A program made the position numbers and the translations under genes. From positions 5,063,125 through 5,127,124 of the forward strand of contig SCFE01000001.1 of assembly GCA_004352715.1 (NCBI GenBank): a stretch of DNA of 64,000 bases. The letters run 5' to 3'. The notes below the pieces were generated by a model that was given only the letters and a program-made list of their open reading frames with translations, searched no databases and was not told the DNA's origin. Shown piece after piece: positions 11,240 through 23,195 of the stretch. Within the stretch, counting starts at the first letter, position 1. Each line of letters starts with the position of its first letter. The DNA is from Hofstenia miamia (Eukaryota > Xenacoelomorpha > Acoela).

Positions 11240-13787
11240 GTCAATAATAACATAAAATACACAAAAATATAAAAACATAATAACAAAAAACATGGATTCA
11301 GAATTATAAGTTTACCTATTTTATTGCTAATTAATTATGTCTTTTAAGAAACTGGAATACTTTCCATGAGGTAGAACCTATTTTAGGGATATGTTGTTTA
11401 TGGAGGTAGTTATTAATTTGATTTTTAAATTAATTTCCTTTTTTATTTCACTTTATTTCAATTGGTTAGTTATTCCATGGATCAACTGCTGAGTTTAAAA
11501 ATGAATTTTTTAGAAAATGCTTCTTGAACTTCACTTTACTGAATTTGGATGTCCTTGAATGATAAGTTGAACATGCATATAGAGGAAATTGCAGTTTACT
11601 GTGAAGTGAGCACTGGTTTGAGATATCCAAAAATTTTGTTAATGAAAATTATCTTATGAAATATGAAGCATCATTAATACAATATAAATGTTTTTCATTC
11701 ATAGTAGAATAATTTTCATTATAAACATTAGCTTCCCTTTTGAGTTATGAATCAATTTTATTTATTATTGAGTGGTTTATGATATTAAATAAGACATTAC
11801 AGTATCTGTAATGACTTAGTACTAATTTCACTTTTGCATTCATAATGTAGAATTATCACCCAGGCTGAGATGTGCAATTAAGAGTATCTATTTAGTTGCA
11901 TGGCCATGCAGTTTCTCCCAAGCATTTGGTGATAGAAATTGGTGATAAAAGTTGTTCATGTAGCATTTTGTTTCAAAAACTTTTTATATTTCAGTTACTT
12001 CATTATAAAATATTTAAGAAAGAATTGCAAGAATATCTGAATATGCAGAAATATTTAAAATAAGAAATCTTAATATTGCTCATTAAACATAACAGTTGAA
12101 CTAAAATATTAAAATATTTTCAATATTAAATTATTGGAATATGCAGTAGTAACAAGCTATTATATATTACATTTAATGTCTTTATTATGAAACAATATTG
12201 TTTCAATATTGGTATTCATATTTTCTTGAATATTATTAAATAACTCCTGATGAAATGTGCTTGTTTACATTCCTAAATGAGTGATTGTAATAATGGCCTT
12301 GAATTTGAGCAGCAAATTGCATAATTATAGCATGCATTTCACTAAAGCATGGAGATGTCAACAGTGTAGTCACATGAAAATCTTATTAAACCAGAATTCA
12401 AAATTTATTTATGTAGGAAATAAAAAAATATATATATTGGCTTTGGATACAAAATTTTAAAATATCTACAACCAGTGGTTACAAAAAAATGTAACAACTT
12501 CCTCATACTGATTGCATATATTCATTGCCCTAAAAACTATCTAAAATAAAGAAATCACATTAGAAATATGATTGTAATTGAACTATCTTGGTCTACAGAA
12601 TGGTTTGTAACCTGAGTTGATGTGTATTTTCATTGGAGACAGATTATCACTGTGCATGAATGATGAAATAAGAATGATGCTGTTTACTTTGAAATTAAAC
12701 CAAATATCATAATTGCCTGCACTGTTTGAAAAATACTTGAGTTTGCAAAGCTAAGCTGTTATCAACTTCCCAATCTAATCACTATTTTATTACTCACAAA
12801 GTTCAAATGTTTTTGTTTACTACAAAGGATTCTTTTTGATGAGTTAATTGTTTTAATTTAATGCTGATATGCAAATATACAAAAGAAATGCCTACATAGT
12901 GTAGAGTCAGTCAGGGCCCTTCTTTATTTTTATTTATTCAGTTATTGGCACTCTCTAATTAACTTGGTGCTATTCACTACCTTTGATTTAGTGATTTTGT
13001 TAATTTGTAGTTTTTCAAACTTAAGTTTCAAATTTAGTATCTCTCCCCTTTATTTAGAGATTACATGTAATTGCTTGTTTAATTTGCAAGGGAAACAAGT
13101 GAATTTTTGTAAAACAGTAAATATTTACCTTTTCTTGTAATAAATTGGGAACTTACTGTTATCAAACATCAAATAAATTTTGTTCTCACTGGATAACATT
13201 TGCTTTATCTTTCATTATTACATTACTAACCTTTTTAGATCTGGTATTGTTAATATGATAATAAACTTGTAAGATCTGGCAATAATGTGGGAGGAACTCT
13301 GCTGTGCCTGGGGCAATAACTCGCTCCTTGACAGATGTGAGCCCATATTGTGGTTACTTTAGGCTATGAATAGGAATAGGGAATAAAAGAACTACTAAAT
13401 ATATCAATCATACATGCACATACAATCACACTATGCAAATATATTATGCTGTTGGCATACATGAATACATGGTAATTACACATTATTTCTAAATTTGTTT
13501 TATTGAGCTAGAAATTAAACTTGAGACACACAATTAGCACCTTGGATGGTAAGGATGGATTCTGATGAATTGGCTTCAGTAAGATGCTGTGTGAATTGGT
13601 CACTATTTGAACTGCCACTTTGGAAAGGATATCAGTTAATTTTCTACAGTGAAATTGGCAAACTACCAATCTTCATTTGTTTTGTTAGAATATGGGCTGC
13701 TCTCAGCAATGGTAATTCTTCACAACCTTGTACTGCTCAAGCTGCTAGACACAGACTGCAGATTTTACAATATGGATGATCTCATTC
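11240..13787. other. AT-rich stretch without recognisable gene
   Basis: Very AT-rich sequence with short poly(A)/poly(T) runs. I see no convincing exon, RNA gene or transposon end. Short ATG frames near 13546-13779 have no family resemblance. Confidence 0.6.
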
Positions 13788-14787
13788 NNNNNNNNNNNNN
13801 NNNNNNNNNNNNNNNNNNNNNNNNNNNNNNNNNNNNNNNNNNNNNNNNNNNNNNNNNNNNNNNNNNNNNNNNNNNNNNNNNNNNNNNNNNNNNNNNNNNN
13901 NNNNNNNNNNNNNNNNNNNNNNNNNNNNNNNNNNNNNNNNNNNNNNNNNNNNNNNNNNNNNNNNNNNNNNNNNNNNNNNNNNNNNNNNNNNNNNNNNNNN
14001 NNNNNNNNNNNNNNNNNNNNNNNNNNNNNNNNNNNNNNNNNNNNNNNNNNNNNNNNNNNNNNNNNNNNNNNNNNNNNNNNNNNNNNNNNNNNNNNNNNNN
14101 NNNNNNNNNNNNNNNNNNNNNNNNNNNNNNNNNNNNNNNNNNNNNNNNNNNNNNNNNNNNNNNNNNNNNNNNNNNNNNNNNNNNNNNNNNNNNNNNNNNN
14201 NNNNNNNNNNNNNNNNNNNNNNNNNNNNNNNNNNNNNNNNNNNNNNNNNNNNNNNNNNNNNNNNNNNNNNNNNNNNNNNNNNNNNNNNNNNNNNNNNNNN
14301 NNNNNNNNNNNNNNNNNNNNNNNNNNNNNNNNNNNNNNNNNNNNNNNNNNNNNNNNNNNNNNNNNNNNNNNNNNNNNNNNNNNNNNNNNNNNNNNNNNNN
14401 NNNNNNNNNNNNNNNNNNNNNNNNNNNNNNNNNNNNNNNNNNNNNNNNNNNNNNNNNNNNNNNNNNNNNNNNNNNNNNNNNNNNNNNNNNNNNNNNNNNN
14501 NNNNNNNNNNNNNNNNNNNNNNNNNNNNNNNNNNNNNNNNNNNNNNNNNNNNNNNNNNNNNNNNNNNNNNNNNNNNNNNNNNNNNNNNNNNNNNNNNNNN
14601 NNNNNNNNNNNNNNNNNNNNNNNNNNNNNNNNNNNNNNNNNNNNNNNNNNNNNNNNNNNNNNNNNNNNNNNNNNNNNNNNNNNNNNNNNNNNNNNNNNNN
14701 NNNNNNNNNNNNNNNNNNNNNNNNNNNNNNNNNNNNNNNNNNNNNNNNNNNNNNNNNNNNNNNNNNNNNNNNNNNNNNNNNNNNNNN
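13788..14787. other. Assembly gap (1000 N)
   Basis: Exactly 1000 N, so probably a placeholder of unknown true length. The right edge is a (TA)n run. Confidence 1.
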
Positions 14788-15038
14788 TATATATATATAT
14801 CAAATTTGGTGCCATTGCTTTACTAAACTCCATCTATATGTTATGCATTTTGCAAATTGCGTGCATGTTTCGATGCATGAAAAGTTTGCAACATTTGAAG
14901 AAAGACTTTTGCAAATTGTTTTGTTGTCTTTTACATAATTTTGCAAATCGAATTGATATATTAGTAGAAGTTTCATGTCAAAGAGCACAAGTTTGTTAAT
15001 TATTTCGTCGAGAGTTTCAAAGAAGCCTATGTACTTAA

Positions 15039-15195
15039 GGTGACATGAAAGGTGGTTATATGTCCAAATAAAGAACAATTGCTGTTGAAGTGGCGAAAAA
15101 GATTGAGTTTTATAAGTAAAAATGAGTTCACTCACATGCGAACAGGCCTACTCTCCATATTGATAGCCACGTTTGAGAAAAACCACTAGCCACCT
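15039..15195. mobile_element. Small TTAA-flanked MITE
   Basis: A 157-bp block flanked by TTAA on both sides (15035-15038 and 15196-15199) has imperfect inverted ends: left GGTGACATGAAAGGTGG, right end reverse complement AGGTGGCTAGTGG. TTAA duplications are typical of piggyBac and Kolobok elements. The GGTGG ends resemble those of the TTAA element at 35115-36981. The outer flanks (GTAC) are also palindromic, so the exact borders are uncertain. Confidence 0.45.
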
Positions 15196-15199
15196 TTAA

Positions 15200-16190
15200 G
15201 TACAATAAAATGCAAGCGTGGCTGAAAATGGAATTCATTTGTAAAATTTCCTCAGCAATTCAATTTAATAATTTTGTTTTCATTACAATTTTGTCTTCTC
15301 ATAATAGTGAGTAACTTTAACTGAATTTCGAAATCTGATTTGATTATAGAACTTTGTTGAAATTTACCTAGATTCAAACATGATTTAATTTGGATTGATA
15401 TGTGTAAGTGACAAAATTTATTATCAAAAAAGTGTGAGTCGAATTAGTTTTGAGGATGGGTTCTTTAAGTAAATTTGTGTTAAGTTCTATAGCATGCAAA
15501 ATCTAAGTTATTCAAAATTTATTAGACTGAGAATCAATTATTGATGATACACGCAAACCTTTTTTTTAAAGATACAACAACTGTTATGAACATGCAGAAT
15601 TAAAAACTCATTCATATCTGATGCTATGCAAACATTAGCAAATACATGTAGATTGGAAACTAGAAATTAAAAAAGCAAAATCTTGCAAAATTGCTAATTT
15701 CATAATATATATTTGACAGTGTATAGTAATAAAATCAATTTATTGCAATATAAAAATTATTAAAATTAAACAGGATAAGGCCTAGGGTAAGTTAAATAGC
15801 CTCTTTTAAATAGATAACCTGTTACACTTCAATATCTTATCCTAATCATGATATCATGTTGCTAGCATTCTCTGCTTAGGATCTTTTGATTCACAACACT
15901 AGGATATGCCCACTATACTCTTTAAATACATATTAAAATTTCATAAAAGTACGGATAATGCATTTCTGTGTTGTTGAGATTTTTACTAATGTTATTTCTC
16001 TATCCCTTAGCAAGTTCTCTTTGTCAGTTCCTAAAACTGCCATCGACGACAGGACTAACACATTGGTATTACCTTAAGTCAACAAATGCATAATGAAATA
16101 AAACAAAAAATATTTAACAAATAAACGTCTGAAAACTATAAATCTATGGCAATTTCATGTGGGTAAATTCAAGGATTTCTCCATTTATAT
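15200..16190. other. AT-rich stretch, 3' flank of the sialyltransferase gene
   Basis: No gene, repeat end or RNA gene recognised. Because the sialyltransferase gene is transcribed on the minus strand and ends at 16191, its 3' UTR should lie in the upper part of this interval. Confidence 0.5.
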
Positions 16191-16433
16191 CTACATCCAT
16201 TTTGGAAACACGAATTCTATGCTTCGACAACCAGACCATTCTTTAAAAATGTTTTTTTCTGAGAAATATTTGTGCGATGACCGAGCTTGGTGTTGGAATG
16301 TCCGCATAAATTTGCAATCACTCACTTTTCGACTGATGTAGTATTTATATGGAGCATAGTCTTTGTGCGATTTGCAATAATCGGCAGTCGTAGATCCATA
16401 GATAAAAATGGAGTTACAAATCCGAGCAGCAAC
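16191..16433 (-). CDS. Sialyltransferase (GT29, ST6GalNAc-like), last coding exon
   Basis: 81 codons including the TAG stop, starting after the acceptor ATGATTAG (AG at 16434-16435) in phase 0. It completes sialylmotif S begun in the previous exon (VAARICNSIFIYG, with the conserved Cys and the aromatic-Tyr-Gly ending). It then shows a motif III-like PYKYYI block and motif VS as HKYFSEKNIF, the His and Glu spaced four apart as in the family. It ends FVFPKWM, where relatives end in a hydrophobic-Pro-x-Trp block. The enzyme should transfer sialic acid from CMP-sialic acid to GalNAc-linked or gangliosidic glycans in the Golgi; the acceptor is inferred from the subfamily. No ATG lies in a useful place, so a plain ORF scan misses this exon. 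Confidence 0.85.
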   Translation of the reverse strand, partial: VAARICNSIFIYGSTTADYCKSHKDYAPYKYYISRKVSDCKFMRTFQHQARSSHKYFSEKNIFKEWSGCRSIEFVFPKWM

Positions 16434-17426
16434 CTAATCATATACTTTAAAAATTATTAAATACATTAAAATACATTATAACATGTTATATACATATTTA
16501 TTTTGAAACAGAAAATCTTTTAAATTTTTCTCATTTTATTTGCACATAGGTCTTGCTAAGAGAACAAAAATTACGGATTTATTTTCTATAATTGCGCTTT
16601 ATAAATGACTATTTGTTAAGCCACTTATATGCTATGATAGTATTATTTTTGTGTACGTCATATATGTATATGTAATACAATATCTTAAAACTTTATTTAT
16701 CATTAAATTTAGAAATCATTTGTTTTTAATTTTTATTATTTTAAAGCATAAATGTATCTAGATCTAAATGGGTGATATATATAAAATATTTTGATTTAAT
16801 ACAAAAAAAACACAAAATATTAGTATAATATGCAACATACATGTAAATCTATTTTCTCAACAATGCAAGAAATGCATTTATTGTGTTCACCATGTGGGGA
16901 TTTAAATAACTTAAAAAATATTATGCGTATTTGAAATAAAATGATTAATGCACAATTCAAATATAAAAATATGATAAATGATGTCTTTTACTTTTCTATT
17001 TTAAATAACTTCTTTAAAGATGTGTGATAAAATTTTCAAAAGAAATGAAATCCGATAGTTTTATTGTAGACTCCCAATAGGAATGGTGTTAAAACACAGG
17101 AGATCACGTGAATAAATTTAAATGTTATCAGTAAAATGCCATTGTTGTTTTATACACAATGCAAATATTTCTTTGCACTCTAGCAAAATTTGACATTTGC
17201 TAAACAATTGCCACCTGCACTGATAAAACACAACTTACTTTTCTAAATGTTGCCATTTCTTTTAATTATTCATACAGATATATGCATATATATATATATA
17301 TATNNNNNNNNNNNNNNNNNNNNNNNNNNNNNNNNNNNNNNNNNNNNNNNNNNNNNNNNNNNNNNNNNNNNNNNNNNNNNNNNNNNNNNNNNNNNNNNNN
17401 NNNNNNNNNNNNNNNNNNNNNNNNNA

Positions 17427-17465
<39 letters not shown>

Positions 17466-17500
17466 CATATAGTTAGATATTTACTTCACTAAGCTCTTAC
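16434..17500 (-). other. Intron of the sialyltransferase gene
   Basis: The interval between the donor GTAAGA at 17495-17500 and the acceptor at 16434-16435, both in phase 0. It is AT-rich and contains a (TA)n tract at about 17282-17462 that includes a 122-base gap. No gene is seen inside. Confidence 0.8.
17282..17462. repeat. (TA)n microsatellite interrupted by a 122-base assembly gap
   Basis: TA dinucleotide runs lie on both sides of the N run 17304-17425. The gap is probably just an unresolved longer (TA)n tract. Confidence 0.9.
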
Positions 17501-17875
17501 ATGCATTGTGTAGTAGCCTGTTGTTAACCATGTCCCTGATTTTATTCTTTCGGTACCACTATCCTTTAGCCAAAAGTTGTCCATCATATCGTCACCATAT
17601 GTTGAAATACAAAATGCCATTGCGGACGGTACTTCTGATATGAGTTTACGAAGTTGTTTTCTTACGTGGGAATTTCCATAATACACTGACTTTTTAGGAC
17701 CTAGTCCTAAAATTATCTGTGTGGGATCATTTTTTAAAAGTCTTAATGTGTCTGAATTGAAAGAGGTATGGGCCACAAGTCTTATCGTTGTCTTTCTGCC
17801 GACATCATTTTCATACATATTCACTGGTGCATTATTGACACGAAAGACACAATCCTTGCTGTCAATGGATTTGCC
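17501..17875 (-). CDS. Sialyltransferase (GT29, ST6GalNAc-like), penultimate coding exon
   Basis: 125 codons, phase 0 at both ends, acceptor TATTTAG at 17876-17882 and donor GTAAGA at 17495-17500. It begins inside sialylmotif L: G-x-x-IDS-x-D, then VFRVNNAP, then YENDVGRKTT, the CMP-sialic acid binding region. The RLVAHTS block after it is typical of ST6GalNAc III-VI. The exon ends in motif S as GTWLTTGYYTM. Joined to the next exon this gives about 205 residues, roughly the C-terminal two thirds of the luminal catalytic domain. The exons for the cytoplasmic tail, transmembrane anchor, stem and the start of motif L (Cys-x-VV-x-NS type) should lie at higher coordinates and were not found. The minus strand has a stop just before the acceptor, which supports the exon border. 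Confidence 0.88.
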
Positions 17876-18536
17876 CTAAATATCAAGATAAAAGCATTTG
17901 AACGAATTAAAATCAGCTATGTAAATGATACCATAGCTTTATAAACTTCGTAGCGTAATTCTACTCAAAATGAAAATAAAACTAGATAAAGAATAATTTA
18001 TTAGGAAGATGTAGAAGCAATGTATAAAAGAGCTACAGGGGGGACCAAAAGTGCAAATGGCTTTAGTCGCGAAACTTTAGTTCGAAAAAATAGAGATGTT
18101 AAAGAAATAATAAATTGAAAATTGATAGCAAACAGTTGATTATATTTTTAAAAAATTTTCAACTAAATGTCATCGAATTATTTTTAAAAGTAAATAGATT
18201 TCAGCATTTTTAATGATAAATAAACATTTTTCTAAGAGGCTTTTTCAAGTATATGAACCACAAAAACAATAATCATGAAAAACACTGAGGTTAAGTTAGG
18301 AAATATTTTGTATGGATCAGTGGTCCTTCAACTTAAATTGACATAGATTTATAATAACAAAAACTTCAATCATTGTGATGATGTATGAGAGGTAAATTCA
18401 TTTAATTTTATGCTAATATATTAATAAAAAACAGTAATTTTTTCAATACGCTTAAAAAGTTAATAATTATAGAATTAAGAAAGCATTCTTCAAATAATTA
18501 ATTTAAAGCAAGATAAATTATATTTTTTGAAATATT

Positions 18537-18571
<35 letters not shown>

Positions 18572-18825
18572 GGAATGAATGTTAACAGCATTTTCTCATT
18601 CTAATGTTTTGCTTTAGTAGAAGGAGGTTTGCATCCCGATTTGCATAGAACTTAACATTCAATTCTGATTATATGGTGCAAATAAAGTATAATATTCATT
18701 CCTTTTCGTAATTTTGTTATAACTTTTTGCGGTAAATTGTAGTAGCTTGTATGGCTGTGAGTAAGCTTTTGTGTTTGCGGTGTGCTGTTGTGTGGCGCTA
18801 TTTATTTTAATTATGTAGGACGCTA
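17876..18825. other. Non-coding stretch with a (TA)n run
   Basis: AT-rich, with (TA)n at about 18538-18570. Probably intron of the sialyltransferase gene. The upstream exon of that gene was looked for here and not recognised. Confidence 0.5.
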
Positions 18826-18833
18826 GGCACCAC

Positions 18834-19121
18834 CAGGCCCGTGGCTTGCATTTGAAGTTTAGAGGGGCCATGGGCCCGCAAAGTTCAATAAATTAATCAT
18901 AGTTTTACTCATATGAGATAGTTTCACCCTTTTTCATTGAATTTTTTAATAGAATTGCATTAGTATTATGTATATTTCAACTAAAAGATATTCACTCTAA
19001 CTTAATTACAGAATATTAGAATTAATACTATGGAGTTTTGTATCCAGGATGCCAAAAGGAAGGGGGCACAGTGGCCCAACAGGGAGGGCCATGACTCCCC
19101 TGCCCCCTAGACACGGCTCTG
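18834..19121. mobile_element. hAT-type MITE with perfect 8-bp target duplication
   Basis: A 288-bp block is flanked by the identical 8-mer GGCACCAC at 18826-18833 and 19122-19129. The ends are inverted: left CAGGCCCGTGGCTTG, right end reverse complement CAGAGCCGTGTCTAG. The CAG start, TIR style and 8-bp duplication are those of hAT transposons. GC content at the ends is much higher than the surroundings. No coding capacity; mobilised in trans. An identical duplication suggests a fairly recent insertion. Confidence 0.8.
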
Positions 19122-19129
19122 GGCACCAC

Positions 19130-19781
19130 ACGAAAAGCCTAATGCCAACCCTTCATGAAATCCCATTGAGTTATTAACTCTACAGCAGAAATTGTTTTCA
19201 TAACCTGTGTTTTTTGTTCTTTAATAAAACAATATTATAATAATCTAGTTCTTGCAAATTGTATTATAGTTTTATTAAAACATTTAATAATTGCATTTAC
19301 ATTGATCAGATTTGTTAATATATTTGCTTTTCCCAATAACGCGAACTGTCATTTGGATGACATTTGAGTAAACATTTAAAGCCAGATAGAATACATTAGC
19401 AGTTATCTGCGAAGGATGTAAAACGCTTGATTTGTAAATACATAAAATAAAATTTCTCATCTAGAATTAAGACTGAGTTCAACTAAGGAAATTACCGATC
19501 ACTCGGAATCTAAATTTAGTTTATTGGTAATCTGAGTTTTCATATAAATCCTTTTCAAGCAAACGCTTACAGCATCAATTGTTATAAAAATAAAACTCGA
19601 AATTTTGGTACAAAACAAATGAGTAAGCATAAAATTCGTATATACTTCCCTGAATAATAAAACAACACTAACTTTTAAACATTTAGGAAATTCACTCTAT
19701 TGATTTTCAACAATATGCTTGCATCTAGTCTAAAAACCGTTTGGCAAAAAACACTGTTCCATACATATTTTTTATCATAGT

Positions 19782-19815
<34 letters not shown>

Positions 19816-21352
19816 NCAGAAGAGATTAGAAAAGCTACTTGAGAGAGGTTGAATTTGGAATAATTTATTCGAAATAATTGCACAGAGATAGGGTTTGATT
19901 GTAGAGTTGAAGGTATTGAATGAAGAAATGTTTGTTTGAAAAGAATTGAGATAATGTGGGATATAGAAAATGGAAAAATTATTGAATTGGAAAAAAGTTT
20001 AAGTGGTTGAGATCAGAACCTGAAAGAAGTTATAAAAGTGGACATAGGTTGACCGGGGTCGTGGGTGGGTTCCTCCCCTATGTCATTCGGAATAGATGTG
20101 GTATAAGAGACAGTATATATATATATATATATATATATCTGTATACCCAAGTTATTTGTTGTTTGCCTTGAATAACCATTTACCATTACGTATTCCTTTT
20201 GCTTGGTCAAATATGCTATTACAGCATCAGCATAAATAATACAAATAGATGTGCTTATGTAGAAATCATGCAATTGCTGTATCCTGTATGTAACAAGTAC
20301 ATAATTGTTAATTATTATTGGTTAGTACATTATTAAGATAATCAGATGAGCAGTCCGTGGGGTCACACCTAATGAGACATTAATAATTAAGACATGATTA
20401 TGCACCACTTTATTTAAAAAGTAAATCAAGTAAACAGAAAGTCCTACAACAGGCGTATACAAGATTATCTAAAAGGGGCATCTGAATGGTGATCAAGTGA
20501 TAAATATTACGAGAAAGTCTTCCAAATTGTTGAAATATTGCAAAAATCGGACATGCTAGGTAGATGATGCAAAATAATGTAACATTGTTGGAATAATATT
20601 TAGGTAAATAGTATGAATAATGTAATACGACACAGAAATGTTTATTAGGATATCCAACAATCTTATAGGATTCCGACTATACATTAATTGATAGAGTCTT
20701 GGAAAACATCGAAATTGTTCTGGCTTCCAATCACTCAAGTCGAACATCCTATTCCTCAGCTCACACATACCTCTTAACCTTAAGCACCCCATGAATTTAT
20801 TAAATTTTTTAACTGTTCTTGAAAAATTTTTTTGGTACTTATATCCAATTTTGCACATCGCACATCAAAATGGGGTTGCGAGATCAATGCACATATCAAG
20901 AAACAGTTAGTATTCTTTGTTGCTTCCAATTCCATTGGTGCCAAACATAATTACATGAACGTTAGGTATAGAGGGAATATAAATCTTTTTCAAAAACTCG
21001 GAATTTTCAAAGAAAAATGGTAAATCTTTTCAACTATTTTAGTCACAGAAAACAGAAAAACGCTTTAATGGTAATTTTCAACATTGCATTCAAGCATAAT
21101 CCCCAATACACATGACCATACCTCATGATTTACAAATTTCCTAACAGGCTTGGAGAAAATTCTATGTGAATATAGAGAAAGGGTTTGTCCTTTTAAAAGG
21201 ACGCCAGGCTCCATGGACAAATATATTGAGTAGTAAGACAGGGTGTATTGTTACATGAATAATTTGTGCCAACGAAATCACAACATTCTGTAGTAATTCT
21301 ATTTTCCCCTCAAAAAATGTAGGCCTCCTCGATTCTAAGCAATCATACATGC
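19130..21352. other. Gene-free AT-rich stretch with (TA)n runs
   Basis: Contains (TA)n at about 19787-19815, with a single N at 19816, and at about 20115-20138. A GC-richer word near 20040-20100 has no recognised identity. No exon recognised. Confidence 0.5.
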
Positions 21353-21356
21353 TTAA

Positions 21357-22661
21357 CACTAGAACTACCGCAAATTTCTTTACTAAGAATACCCAACACC
21401 GGTCAAAATGACCGGTGCTAAAATAATCTATTAAAAATATATAATCAAAGTTAGCTTAGGATTGCTTCACACATATTTATTGCAAAATACCCTACAGAAT
21501 CCAAATTTATACAATTTTGACAATCATGGGAGATACAAAATCAGACAATTACGTTTATCTGAATCATGTGAGTCAAGATAAGGAATTTGATTTAGACAAT
21601 ATTTTGGTTTACATCTTTGTAAATCCATACTTTTAAACAAAAAGTATCTATTTTAAAATAAATAAAATGTCTGCAAGAACAGCTATTACTTAATTCATGA
21701 GTTTTATACGCAATATGATGCAATTCATTGTAAAATCTTGAAATTTCTCTCGAGCTGCATGGAATTTAACAGATTGTATCCGAGATGATCTAGGTGAAGT
21801 AAAACCAAATCAAGGGAAGTTTATTACACCAAAATTGATTTCTCGACATAGCAGATTTTATGAAAACAATGCCAAATTCATTTTATCAAAGGGTGTGAAC
21901 TGGCACAAGCCTCAGTCCAAGAATAGCTCTAAGATAAACAAAGCCAATAAAATTTTCAATTTCACACATTGATAAAGCCTGATATTGGTTTTGAAAGCTT
22001 GGATTTAACAATGGTAATATTTTGACTTTTTCTTACCAAAAAATCAGTAAAGATGATTCTTCATGCAATAATCAGATTTGATCATTTTCGTTTTGTTGAT
22101 AGTTAGATTTCTGGTGAGATCATAATGATATCATGTTGACCAGATATAGCATTATTCCATCCAGTATTACCATGTTTTTATTTCCACAATAGTGTAATAT
22201 TTACCAATGAGGTCTAATATGGGTTCATATATTGAACTACAATTTTAAGATGACTAAACCATCATTTTCAAATAAGATTTTTAAATATACTGCCAACAGA
22301 ATCCATGGAATCATCATCATCTTATGATTTCTCTGGATCAAGATTGGCAAAATACTGAAGAACATTCAATGATGAGAATCGCTGTACATTACCAAGAAGA
22401 CGTCATAGGGTTAATTCCATTGTAATTCCTACAATAAAGATGGTCTGTTAATTGTTTTGAATACTTACAATACTTACCGGTCAAAATGAATGTAAAATAC
22501 AGTTAAAATTCAATGAAAATTTTTAATGATCACTAAAAATAATTTTGTATCATAATATAATAATTGTATGAAAATTTCAAATCAAAAAGTTCAAATGAAA
22601 ATTTTTACAAGACAAAAACATTTTGTTTCCGGTCAAAAAGACCAGCTTGGGTTTTCTACTG
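21357..22661 (+). mobile_element. piggyBac-like element relic
   Basis: A 1305-bp block flanked by TTAA at 21353-21356 and 22662-22665. The ends are inverted: left CACTAGAACTACCGC, right end reverse complement CAGTAGAAAACCC. Subterminal palindromes GGTCAAAATGACC (left) and GGTCAAAAAGACC (right) mirror each other. Inside, broken reading frames resemble a piggyBac-type (DDE_Tnp_1_7) transposase, for example near 21510-21600 (DNYVYLNHV, EFDLDNIL) and 21880-21930, with many stops. A fragment of the same family lies at 62805-63365 in the opposite orientation. Confidence 0.7.
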
Positions 22662-23195
22662 TTAATTATGTGTATAATAAATGTTAGCAAATGCTAAATA
22701 GATTTATCAACACTTTAAAATGTATAATCAAAATTGTTTAACAGAGTGTAAACAGAAATTAAAGCATACCGTTTACTAATATACAACGTTGTTTGTATCA
22801 ATAAAGGGTGACACACGGTTAGTCTTTGGACTATAGTCAAATTATGGCTTGGCATTCTTTTGTCTATTGGAAAATTATTTGACTAATATATATATATATA
22901 TATATATATAGGTGTGACAAAAATCGAATTTCAAAATGGTCCCATTTGATTCAGTAGAGATTGTACTTGTGAACATGAATATGGCATTTATACATTAAAT
23001 AAAACCATTGATATTTCATTTGATACGGTAAGACTTAATTAAATAGTAAATACTTGACTTAAAGGTTAATATAGTGAATATTATCTGTTTTGAACTTCTT
23101 TAAGTTATGGTAATTAAGTATGGTAATTATGTACATAAAATGTGTTTTTAATTGCATATCCACATTCTTTTCATTCTTATGCATTTAGTAAGTTG

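Noticed and set aside
13649-14999. Long open frames across the gap at 13788-14787
   Set aside because: They are open only because N codons are not stops. The real sequence on either side has no recognisable protein. The same applies to frames across the gaps at 2328-2745, 30515-31514 and 58708-59707.
16159-16341. Plus-strand 60-codon frame
   Set aside because: Antisense shadow of the last sialyltransferase exon.
20556-20858. 100-codon minus-strand frame
   Set aside because: It has some basic, Cys-containing sequence but no known motif, no clear splice borders and no second copy. I could not support it as an exon.
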